DNA from: SLST01 sp046538735
GTDB lineage: Bacteria > Spirochaetota > Spirochaetia > DSM-27196 > SLST01
Direction: 5' to 3'
NCBI GenBank assembly: GCA_046538735.1
Contig: JBKHII010000010.1
Span: 7,526 to 71,525, forward strand
Length of the DNA: 64,000 bases
Each line of letters begins with the position of its first letter. Within the stretch, counting starts at the first letter, position 1. The translations under genes and the position numbers were made by a program. The notes under the pieces were generated by a model. The model did not search any database. It was given only the letters and a program-made list of their open reading frames with translations, and had not been told where the DNA came from. Below, piece by piece: positions 50,351-57,825 of this stretch.

Positions 50351-51484
50351 ATGACCTCGCCGCTCGTTGCGATCCTCGCAGTGGCATTGCTCTTCTACGT
50401 GGCGATCCCGGGCGTTGGTGCGTTCGGCGTGCGCCAACGGTGGCGAAGGTTTCGCCGGCGAGTGACCGAGACGAGCCTGTTCCCCCCGGTCACCTACGCA
50501 TCTGTTCGGGCGACCCGGGACGACGTGGCGACCGGTACTCGAGCTCGATTCCTGGGGGCGCTCGAGAGTATCCAGGGTGAGCATACCCTCTGGATCCGCG
50601 GCGCCGATCTGACGATCGCCGTTGACATGAGCCAGAGCGACGTCTACATGGTCTCTCAGGCCGACTCCGCGAGGGTGGACAACCCGCCGACTCGGACGTC
50701 GTGGAAGCGGGTTGGATCGCTGCCGGAGGGCATCGGAGCCCTCGTGAGCGGCGAGCTTGACGTGAGCGGCGTGCACCCCGTCATTCGATCGAACGGAGGG
50801 GAGCCCGTCTTCGTCGTCTTCTTCGACGGCGACCCGCCGTCGCTCGTGAGGCGGTGCCTCTGGAGCGGCCGCCAGCTCAACGAGTACTGGAACTCGGTCA
50901 CGCCGGGTGCGCTCGCCGGCGGTGCCTTCGCGTTGATCGTCGTCGCCTACGTGCTCATGCGACAACCGATCTCGCCCGGCTTCGCCCGGCTCGCCGTGGC
51001 GCTTGCCTCGGTCCCGCTTCTGCCTCTCCTGCCCCCCGGCGTCGCGCTCTTCTACCTCTATCGCAGAACCTGGCGACGTGGGCGGATCCTCCGGGCGCAC
51101 CGTGACGTCGTCTACTCGCCGCTTCGCTATTTCCGCGGAGACGAGCCGTGCGCCGAGCTTCCGAACGGAGGCGGGTATTGCCGATTGCAGACACGAGAGG
51201 ACGAGGTGCGGGCGCTGGTTCCGGACGGCCTGACGATGATCGAGACCCCCGTCTCCGATGCCACTCCGCAATGGACGCTCTTCGGCGAGCCCGGTCGAGA
51301 GCCGCTCGGGCCGCCGTCAGACCCGTTGAGCGAGTGGGTCGCCGTCAAGGGGAATCCGCTCGCGACGTCGCTCCGCTGTCAGAAGCAGGCGCGATGCTAC
51401 GAGCTCTCGTCCGGGTTCATCCTCGGAGCGGCGCTCGTGCTCAACTTCGTGCTCGTTGCGGTGCTCGTGCGCGTTCTCTTGTAG
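50351..51484 (+). CDS. Hypothetical membrane protein
   Basis: No family recognised. The 377-residue protein has TM segments at about 5-26, 180-200, 211-233 and 353-375, so a periplasmic or cytoplasmic domain of about 150 residues sits between the first and second. A second soluble part (about 240-345) contains Cys residues (EPCAELPNGGGYCRLQ; RCQKQARCYE). No clear ribosome site precedes ATG 50351. It is divergent from the MBL gene and convergent with the DbpA-domain gene. Confidence 0.75.
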   Translation: MTSPLVAILAVALLFYVAIPGVGAFGVRQRWRRFRRRVTETSLFPPVTYASVRATRDDVATGTRARFLGALESIQGEHTLWIRGADLTIAVDMSQSDVYMVSQADSARVDNPPTRTSWKRVGSLPEGIGALVSGELDVSGVHPVIRSNGGEPVFVVFFDGDPPSLVRRCLWSGRQLNEYWNSVTPGALAGGAFALIVVAYVLMRQPISPGFARLAVALASVPLLPLLPPGVALFYLYRRTWRRGRILRAHRDVVYSPLRYFRGDEPCAELPNGGGYCRLQTREDEVRALVPDGLTMIETPVSDATPQWTLFGEPGREPLGPPSDPLSEWVAVKGNPLATSLRCQKQARCYELSSGFILGAALVLNFVLVAVLVRVLL

Positions 51485-51493
51485 TCGTCCGGC

Positions 51494-52627
51494 TCACTTC
51501 TTGCGCGCGTAGTTCACCGTCAGCTTCCGTCCTCGCAGCTCCTGACCGTTGAGCTCGTCTATGGCCGCCTGGGCCTTGTCCGAGCTGATTTCCACGAACG
51601 AGTAGTTGTCCAGGACCTTGACCTGCCCGATATCGTCCTGAGAAACAGCGCCTGCGCTCGTGAAGAAGGTAACGAGGTCGCGGGAACGGACGCGCTTGCT
51701 GCGTCCAATGCTCACGAAGATGCTCTGCTTGTCCGTGTCTTTTGCCGGTCCCGGGGTGCCGGCCTTGCGCGAGGATCGCGGCCTGCGTCCGCCACCGCCG
51801 CCCATGCTCCCTTTCAGCAGGTAGGCGAGCACGTACCCTCTGTTGAAGATCGACGTGTGCTTACGCGCATACGCGCGATACTTGTTGAGCTCCTCCGGAT
51901 CCTCGTCGTGGTGGATCGCGTGGACGATTTCGCGCAGACGCTCCTTGAGTTTCTCCGGATCGAATGGAAGGTCCTGCATGGTACGCTCCTCGGATGGTGG
52001 TTTCGAGAGACGCGACGTCGGGGAGGCCCACGATGTGTCGGGTGCGGTCACGGGTCGGCGCAGGAGATCCTCGAGGAGGTCGAGCTCCCTGCCGAGATCG
52101 CTCACCAGTACGAACGTGGTCGGGCGCCGGTCGAGTTTCGCATAGATGAAGTGGAGGTCGGCGCTGAATTGCTCGATGTTGCCCTCGGGCGGCACGTCCA
52201 CGGTCACGGTTGTGATGCCCGAGAGATCCACGTTGTCCCTGCGGATGTGATCGATGAGCCGTGCCGGCGTGGAGACCACGATGGCCGGACCACGGGCGAC
52301 CTGCCCCTCTTCGCGCCTCGCGTCCGAGTCCGGGCGCAGCGATACGAGGGTCACGCCCGACCCGCTGCCAAGGCGCTCCGTGATCGCGTTCGAGATCGTG
52401 CTGATCGACTCCGCCGTCGAGGTCATGACGAGCGACTGCATCGCCGCCTGATTCGGCTTGACTCGAGCTACGGCTGCGAGCGCCGCCGCCGCGACGCGAT
52501 CGGAATGCGACGCCGCCTCCGCGATGAGGTCGCGACGATGTCTCGCGTGTCGTGCGATCAGCCGCTCCAATCCGCTCGGTCCCCGCGGTTTTCCGCTATG
52601 CAGTATGTGTGCGTTGCCGCGAGCCAC
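51494..52627 (-). CDS. Helicase-derived protein with DbpA RNA-binding domain, catalytic motifs lost
   Basis: The C-terminus (about 295-375: SIFVSIGRSKRVRSRDLVTF ... VKVLDNYSFVEISSDKAQAA) is a DbpA-type RRM-like RNA-binding domain, normally found on DEAD-box helicases. The N-terminal 210 residues still follow the helicase order (LVMTST for motif Ia, VVSTPARLIDHIRR for the TPGR motif, TTVTVDVPPEGN where DEAD should be, FVLVSDLG where SAT should be), but the Q motif, Walker A and the second RecA domain are absent. It cannot be an ATP-driven helicase. The frame is intact for 377 codons, so selection keeps it. GTG 52627 follows an in-frame TAG directly. Confidence 0.72.
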   Translation of the reverse strand: MARGNAHILHSGKPRGPSGLERLIARHARHRRDLIAEAASHSDRVAAAALAAVARVKPNQAAMQSLVMTSTAESISTISNAITERLGSGSGVTLVSLRPDSDARREEGQVARGPAIVVSTPARLIDHIRRDNVDLSGITTVTVDVPPEGNIEQFSADLHFIYAKLDRRPTTFVLVSDLGRELDLLEDLLRRPVTAPDTSWASPTSRLSKPPSEERTMQDLPFDPEKLKERLREIVHAIHHDEDPEELNKYRAYARKHTSIFNRGYVLAYLLKGSMGGGGGRRPRSSRKAGTPGPAKDTDKQSIFVSIGRSKRVRSRDLVTFFTSAGAVSQDDIGQVKVLDNYSFVEISSDKAQAAIDELNGQELRGRKLTVNYARKK

Positions 52628-52773
52628 CTAGAACCCGTCTCTCATATTCGTTTCGACCAAGCATAGCGGGGGCCCGCGAGACGTGTCAACGGCGAATGGA
52701 AGTAGACAGAATCCGGGCTAAGATCTTATCAAGTACGGTCGCGAATCGACCGAACCTAAGGGATGGGAGCACT

Positions 52774-54003
52774 ATGAACCGACGACTACTCGCAGTCTTG
52801 CTCGCCCTCGCGTCGGCGATCGGCGGAGCCCAGGAACCGGCCGAATCGAGCGAGGAGCAGCGGCTTGAATACTACTACGAGGCGGACGAGCAGTACCGCG
52901 TGCTCTCGACCGTGGAGCAGGACGTCTGGGTCAACGGCGTCTACTCGCACGCCGCGACGATCCTGAACCGGATTGCGATTACGATTACCGCCGTGGAGGC
53001 CGGACGTGGCTACCACGTGGCGACCTTCGTCACCTCGGAGGAAGCGGTCGGCGGGACCGGCTCATCGCAGGTGTTCACCTGGGGAGAGGAGTACGAGTCG
53101 GAGTTCTGGCGAGATCGGCTCGGCTACTACGAGATCGACCCGCAGTACTACATGCCGGTCGTGCGCGACGTTCCGGTCTTTCCCGACCGGCCGCTCGTGC
53201 CGGACGATTCCTGGAGCGCGAGCGGTCACGAGGTACACGACTTCCGCAGGAGCTTCGGAATCCCCGAGCCGTACCGCTTCCCGATTCCGGTGACCTACTC
53301 GTACGAAGGCAACGTTGAGCGGGACGGGAGGGAGTACGCCGTCATCAACGTTGCGTACAACGTGTTTCATCGGCCCAACCGTAGCTACCCGGGGGCCACG
53401 TACCCGGTGCGGATCTCTGGGTTCAGCAACCAGCGAATCTACTGGGATCTCCGTGCCGGGCGGCCCCACGAGTACGAGGAGGAGTACGCATTCGTCTTCG
53501 TACTCTCCACCGGCGACGAAGTCGTGTACGAGGGTACCGCAGGCGCGCGCGTGATCGAGGCGTCCCGCATGGACCGAGAGCGGGTCGCCGAGGAAGTCCG
53601 GCGCGATCTGGATGATCTCGGCTTCGAAGACCAGGAGGTCGTTGAGGACGAGCGCGGCGTCACGATCCGCCTGGACAACATCCTCTTCCCGCCGGACTCG
53701 CCGCTCTTGCGCGACAGCGAGAAGGAGAAGCTTCGCGCCATCGCACGAATTCTCGAGCGCTATCCGGATCGCGACATCTTCATCGGCGGACACACGGCGC
53801 TCGCCGGTACCGAGGCCGGCCGTCGGCAGCTCTCGCAGGAGCGCGCCGCGGCGGTAGCGAACTACCTCCTCGAGCTCGGCGTGCGCGACCGAGACCAGAT
53901 GATTCTCCGCGGGTTCGGGGCGACCGAGCCCGTCGCTCCCAACACGACCGAGGCCGGCCGCCGACGGAACAGGCGCGTCGAGATCACGATCATGGAAAAC
54001 TGA
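52774..54003 (+). CDS. OmpA-like envelope protein
   Basis: The 409-residue protein has a signal peptide (MNRRLLAVLLALASAIGGAQ, cleavage near residue 19), a beta-rich periplasmic domain of about 250 residues that I do not recognise, and a C-terminal OmpA-type peptidoglycan-binding domain (about 290-408: NILFPPDSPLLRDSEKEKLR, IFIGGHTALAGTEAGRRQLS, GFGATEPVAPN and NRRVEITIMEN). The usual NX2LSX2RA stretch appears as RRQLSQERAAAV. ATG 52774 has GGGAG upstream. Probably anchored to the cell wall in the periplasm. Confidence 0.9.
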   Translation: MNRRLLAVLLALASAIGGAQEPAESSEEQRLEYYYEADEQYRVLSTVEQDVWVNGVYSHAATILNRIAITITAVEAGRGYHVATFVTSEEAVGGTGSSQVFTWGEEYESEFWRDRLGYYEIDPQYYMPVVRDVPVFPDRPLVPDDSWSASGHEVHDFRRSFGIPEPYRFPIPVTYSYEGNVERDGREYAVINVAYNVFHRPNRSYPGATYPVRISGFSNQRIYWDLRAGRPHEYEEEYAFVFVLSTGDEVVYEGTAGARVIEASRMDRERVAEEVRRDLDDLGFEDQEVVEDERGVTIRLDNILFPPDSPLLRDSEKEKLRAIARILERYPDRDIFIGGHTALAGTEAGRRQLSQERAAAVANYLLELGVRDRDQMILRGFGATEPVAPNTTEAGRRRNRRVEITIMEN

Positions 54004-54056
54004 CCGCTTCCCGCTTCCGGGTCTTGCTCTTCCCTCGCAAAACCAGTATCGTAAAG

Positions 54057-54085
54057 TTGACCAAACAGGTTGGTTTACATAACAA
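54057..54085 (+). promoter_or_regulatory. Possible promoter of cysK-metY
   Basis: TTGACC (54057-54062), a 17-nt spacer, and a poor -10 TAACAA (54080-54085). An inverted repeat overlaps it, which would fit an activated or repressed promoter. Confidence 0.35.
54060..54074. promoter_or_regulatory. Candidate operator upstream of cysK
   Basis: ACCAA-N5-TTGGT is a perfect short inverted repeat between the presumed -35 and -10 of the sulfur-assimilation genes. A sulfur- or cysteine-responsive regulator site is a guess. Confidence 0.4.
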
Positions 54086-54097
54086 GAGGAGGGAGCG

Positions 54098-55021
54098 ATG
54101 GGTATTGCCCACGACATGACTGAACTCATCGGCAACACACCGATGGTCGAGCTCAATCGGCTCGGTCGGGACCTTCCCGGTCGCGTCGTGGTGAAGCTCG
54201 AGAACTACAACCCGGCCTCGAGCGTGAAGGACCGGATCGGACTTTCGATGATCGAAGCCGCCGAAGCCGAGGGCACGCTCAAGCCCGGCTCCACGATCGT
54301 GGAGGCGACCAGCGGCAACACCGGAATCGCGCTCGCGTACGTGGGCGCCGTGAGGGGGTACCGCGTCGTCCTCACGATGCCGGATACGATGAGTGTTGAA
54401 CGCCGACGATTGCTTCGCGCCTTCGGCGCCGAGCTCGAGCTCACCCCCGGACCGGACGGCATGAGCGGCGCCGTCGCCCGCGCGCAGGAGCTCGTTAACC
54501 AGAATGCGGATGCGATCCTCGCGAGCCAGTTCCGAAACCCGGCGAATCCGCGCGTGCATCGCGAGACGACCGCCGAGGAGATCTGGAAGGACACCGAGGG
54601 AAGCGTGGATATCTTCGTCGCCGGGGTCGGTACCGGCGGCACGATCACCGGCGTGGGGACGCGGCTCAAGGAGCTCAAACCGTCCGTGACGGCGATCGCG
54701 GTTGAGCCGGCGGGCTCGCCGGTGCTCTCCGGCGGCAAGGCCGGCCCGCACAAGATCCAGGGCATCGGTGCCGGGTTCGTGCCCGACGTCCTCGACCGCT
54801 CGGTGATCGACGAGGTCGTCACCGTCACCGCCGACGATGCGACGACCGTCGCGCGATCGCTCGCGTCCAGGGAGGGAATCCTGGGCGGCGTCTCCGCGGG
54901 CGCCAACGTCTGGGCAGCGCTCCAGGTGGCGCGCCGGTCCGAGAACGAAGGCAAGACGATCGTGACCGTGATCTGCGATACCGGCGAGCGGTATCTCAGT
55001 ACGTGGCTGTTCGAGGAGTAG
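54098..55021 (+). CDS. cysK: Cysteine synthase (O-acetylserine sulfhydrylase A)
   Basis: CysK makes cysteine from O-acetylserine and sulfide using PLP. The 307-residue protein has LIGNTPMVELNRL, the PLP lysine in NPASSVKDRIG, TSGNTGIALA, VAGVGTGGTITG and HKIQGIGAGFVP. Length is typical. AGGAGGGAG precedes ATG 54098. metY starts 8 bp after its stop, so both sulfur-incorporating enzymes share an operon. Confidence 0.95.
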   Translation: MGIAHDMTELIGNTPMVELNRLGRDLPGRVVVKLENYNPASSVKDRIGLSMIEAAEAEGTLKPGSTIVEATSGNTGIALAYVGAVRGYRVVLTMPDTMSVERRRLLRAFGAELELTPGPDGMSGAVARAQELVNQNADAILASQFRNPANPRVHRETTAEEIWKDTEGSVDIFVAGVGTGGTITGVGTRLKELKPSVTAIAVEPAGSPVLSGGKAGPHKIQGIGAGFVPDVLDRSVIDEVVTVTADDATTVARSLASREGILGGVSAGANVWAALQVARRSENEGKTIVTVICDTGERYLSTWLFEE

Positions 55022-55029
55022 GAGGAAGC

Positions 55030-56310
55030 ATGAGTCACAAGTTCGAGACCCTGGCGTTGCACGCCGGGCAGGCGAGGAGCGACGAGACGCCGAGTCGCGG
55101 CGTTCCCGTTCACCGCACCACGGCGTACAATTTCCGCAACACCGAGCACGCGGCGAACCTGTTCGCGCTGAAGGAGCTCGGGTTCATCTACACGCGGATC
55201 ATGAACCCAACGCAGGACACGCTCGAGCAGCGTCTCGCCGCTCTCGAAGGCGGGGCCGCGGCGCTTGCTCTCGCGAGCGGCACGTCGGCTATCTACTACT
55301 CCATCATCAACATCGCCGAGGCGGGCGACGAGATTGTCTCGAGCTCGCACCTCTACGGCGGCACCTACACGATGTTCCACGACATCCTGCCGCACTACGG
55401 CATCACCACGCGCTTCGTTGAGCCGACCGATCTCGACTCGATGCGAGCAGCGATCAACGAGAAGACGCGTGCCGTGTTCGTGGAGACGATCGGGAACCCG
55501 GCGCTCACGGTTCCCGACTTCGAGGCGATCTCGGCGCTCGCGCACGAGCACCATCTTCCGCTCATCGTTGATGCGACCTTTACCACGCCGTACCTGCTCC
55601 GGCCGATCGAACACGGCGCGGACATCGTCTGCCATTCGCTCACGAAGTGGATCGGCGGCCACGGCACCGCGATCGGCGGCGTCGTCGTAGACTCGGGGAA
55701 GTTCGACTGGACGAAGGGGCCGTTCCGTACGATGAACGAGCCCGAGCCGAGCTACCACGGAATCCGGTTCGCGCACGACCTGGGTGATCTCAACGCGATC
55801 GGTTATGCGCTCCGCATGCGCGTGGTTCCGCTGCGAAACCTCGGCTCGGCGATTTCGCCGGACAATGCGTGGATGTTCCTCCAGGGCACGGAGACGCTCT
55901 CGCTGAGGATGGAGCGCCATTCCGAGAACGCGCTCGCGGTGGCGCGCTTCCTCGAGTCGCACCCGCAGGTCGAGTGGGTTCGCTATCCCGGATTGCCGAG
56001 CCATCCCACGCACGAGACGGCGCGGAAGTACCTGAAGAAGGGCTTCGGCGGGATGGTTGTCTTCGGCATCAAGGGCGGCAGGAAGTCGGGCGAGGAGTTC
56101 ATCAACCGGCTCGAGCTCTTCAGCCACGTCGCGAACGTGGGAGACGCGAAGAGCCTGGCGATTCATCCGGCGAGCACGACGCACTCGCAGTTGGACGAGG
56201 CGGCGCAGGTCTCCGCCGGTCTGCAGCCGGAGCTCGTGCGACTCTCGATCGGTCTCGAGCACGTGGACGACATCGTCGCCGATCTGAAACAGGCGCTCGA
56301 AGGCGCCTGA
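55030..56310 (+). CDS. metY: O-acetylhomoserine sulfhydrylase
   Basis: MetY makes homocysteine from O-acetylhomoserine and sulfide; it is a Cys/Met-metabolism PLP enzyme. The 426 residues include FETLALHAGQARSDETPSRG, YTRIMNPTQDTLEQRLAALE, the PLP lysine in CHSLTKWIGGHGTAIGG, and the C-terminal HPASTTHSQLDE, VRLSIGLEHVDDI. Length is typical. GGAGGA precedes ATG 55030. Confidence 0.94.
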   Translation: MSHKFETLALHAGQARSDETPSRGVPVHRTTAYNFRNTEHAANLFALKELGFIYTRIMNPTQDTLEQRLAALEGGAAALALASGTSAIYYSIINIAEAGDEIVSSSHLYGGTYTMFHDILPHYGITTRFVEPTDLDSMRAAINEKTRAVFVETIGNPALTVPDFEAISALAHEHHLPLIVDATFTTPYLLRPIEHGADIVCHSLTKWIGGHGTAIGGVVVDSGKFDWTKGPFRTMNEPEPSYHGIRFAHDLGDLNAIGYALRMRVVPLRNLGSAISPDNAWMFLQGTETLSLRMERHSENALAVARFLESHPQVEWVRYPGLPSHPTHETARKYLKKGFGGMVVFGIKGGRKSGEEFINRLELFSHVANVGDAKSLAIHPASTTHSQLDEAAQVSAGLQPELVRLSIGLEHVDDIVADLKQALEGA

Positions 56311-56318
56311 GGCGTCCG

Positions 56319-56347
56319 TTGAGGCCGGGAATCGCATCGCCTATACT
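56319..56347 (+). promoter_or_regulatory. Promoter before the decayed uridine kinase gene
   Basis: TTGAGG (56319-56324), a 17-nt spacer, and TATACT (56342-56347) end six bases before ATG 56354, the same spacing as at 28311-28323. It may now mainly serve the downstream dehydrogenase. Confidence 0.6.
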
Positions 56348-56353
56348 GCTCGA

Positions 56354-56697
56354 ATGGCGAAGATCATCGGCGTGTGCGGCGGCTCCGGGTCGGGTACGAC
56401 CACGATCGTTCACAAGATCAGGGAGCTCGTGGGCGACTGCGAGATCTCGTTGACCTGAAGCTCTTTGTAGACACGCCGGACGACATCCGTTTCATTCGCC
56501 GGCTCACGCGCGACGTGAACGAGCGCGGACGAACTGTCGACGGCGTCGTGGAGCAGTACCTTGAGGTCGTGCGCCCCGGCCACTACCAGTTTGTGGAGCC
56601 GACGAAGGCATACGCCGACTTGATCGTTCCCGAGGGCGGAAGCAACGAAAAGGCGCTCGAGGTGCTCGGCTCGTTCATGCGCGAGGTGCTTCAGTAG
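56354..56697 (+). pseudogene. udk: Uridine kinase pseudogene with internal deletion and frameshift
   Basis: Reading from ATG 56354 gives MAKIIGVCGGSGSGTTTIVH and 14 more residues, then a stop at 56456-56458. The C-terminal third of uridine kinase continues in another frame: LRDLVDLKLFVDTPDDIRF, DVNERGRTVDGVVEQYLEVV, FVEPTKAYADLIVPEGGSNE, ending at 56697. About 80 codons of the middle, with the substrate-binding and catalytic Asp region, are missing. The P-loop lysine is also replaced (GSGSGTTT for GSGSGKTT). With the frame break and deletion no active kinase can be made. Confidence 0.85.
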
Positions 56698-56712
56698 CCG
56701 AAAGGAGCGGTC

Positions 56713-57786
56713 ATGTCGCATCGATTCGTCGTTCTCCAGGGAGACCAGACCGGTCAGGAGCTCCTCGACGAGGCACTCCGCGTGCTCGATCCGGACGTCG
56801 TGTGGCTCGACCTCGAGCCGGTGCGCTTCGACCTGAGCCTGGAGAACAGAAGGTCCACGAACAACAGCGTGGTCTACGAGGCGGGCTCGGCGATCCGCCG
56901 GCATCGGCTCTCGATCAAGGCGGCGACGATCACTCCCGAGGGGCCGAACGACGTAGGCAGTCCGAACCGAATCCTTCGTGAGGAGATTAACGCGCAGGTC
57001 ATTCTCCGCACCGGCCGCCGCATCCCCGGCGTCAGGCCGATCGGCGGTGTCTACGCGCCGATCAGCGTCGTTCGCATGGCGCGCGACGACGCCTACGGCG
57101 CGAAGGAGTGGCGCGAGTCGGCTCATGACGACGAGGTTGCCTACCGGACCGAGAAGATCTCGCGCAGCGTCTGCCGCGCGGTCGCCCGGTACGCCTTCAT
57201 CCACGCGAAACGCGTGGGCGCGCGCGTCTTCGGCGGCCCCAAGTTCACCGTGAGCCCCGTCTACGAGGGGATGTTCAAGGAGGAGGTCGATGCCGCGGCC
57301 GGCGAGTATCCGGACGTGACGTACGAGCCGCAGCTCATCGACGCAACCTTCGCGCTCCTGCTCGCCACGAGCGGCGATCCGCTCGTGATCCCCACGCTCA
57401 ACCGCGACGGCGACCTGCTCTCGGACATGGTGCTCCAGATGTTCGGATCGATCGCCGGTTCCGAGTCGATGGTGATCGCGCTCGACGACGACGGGGTGGT
57501 GCAGCGCGTCATGGCCGAGGCGCCGCACGGCACCGCTCCGGCGCTCGAGGGGAAGAACATTGCGAACCCGATGGCGATGATTCTCGCCGCCGCGGGCATG
57601 GTCGCCCATGTGGAGGACCCGGACGCCGAACGGTCGAGCCGCGCGATCTACGAAGCCACGCTCGAGGCCGTGTTCGAAGGGCACCGAACCGCAGATCTCG
57701 GCGGCACGGCGACCACGACCGGCTTCACGGACGAGGTCATTCGTCGGACGCGAAGCAAGATCGAGGTCTGGAAGACGATGGGATAG
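56713..57786 (+). CDS. Isocitrate/isopropylmalate-family dehydrogenase
   Basis: This is an NAD(P)-dependent beta-decarboxylating dehydrogenase of 357 residues. It has QGDQTGQELLDEAL near the start, the substrate motif SPNRILREEINAQVILRTGR, TEKISRSVCRAVARYAF, the metal-binding Asp in PTLNRDGDLLSDM, EAPHGTAPALEGKNIANPMA and a C-terminal helix. The LREEINAQVILR stretch is closer to NAD-dependent isocitrate/homoisocitrate-type enzymes than to LeuB, but the substrate is not certain. AAAGGAG precedes ATG 56713. Confidence 0.85.
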   Translation: MSHRFVVLQGDQTGQELLDEALRVLDPDVVWLDLEPVRFDLSLENRRSTNNSVVYEAGSAIRRHRLSIKAATITPEGPNDVGSPNRILREEINAQVILRTGRRIPGVRPIGGVYAPISVVRMARDDAYGAKEWRESAHDDEVAYRTEKISRSVCRAVARYAFIHAKRVGARVFGGPKFTVSPVYEGMFKEEVDAAAGEYPDVTYEPQLIDATFALLLATSGDPLVIPTLNRDGDLLSDMVLQMFGSIAGSESMVIALDDDGVVQRVMAEAPHGTAPALEGKNIANPMAMILAAAGMVAHVEDPDAERSSRAIYEATLEAVFEGHRTADLGGTATTTGFTDEVIRRTRSKIEVWKTMG

Positions 57787-57825
57787 GCCCGTTGACCTGC
57801 GCGCCTCGCGTCCTCAGAACGGGCC
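57786..57825. terminator. Possible hairpin between convergent genes
   Basis: GGCCCGTT (57786-57793) and AACGGGCC (57818-57825) are perfect inverted 8-mers around a 24-nt loop, at the junction of the dehydrogenase and carrier genes. The long loop makes termination uncertain. Confidence 0.35.

Noticed and set aside
54205..56337. 710-codon minus-strand open frame across cysK and metY
   Set aside because: It spans two well-identified enzyme genes and their gap on the other strand and shows no family motif.
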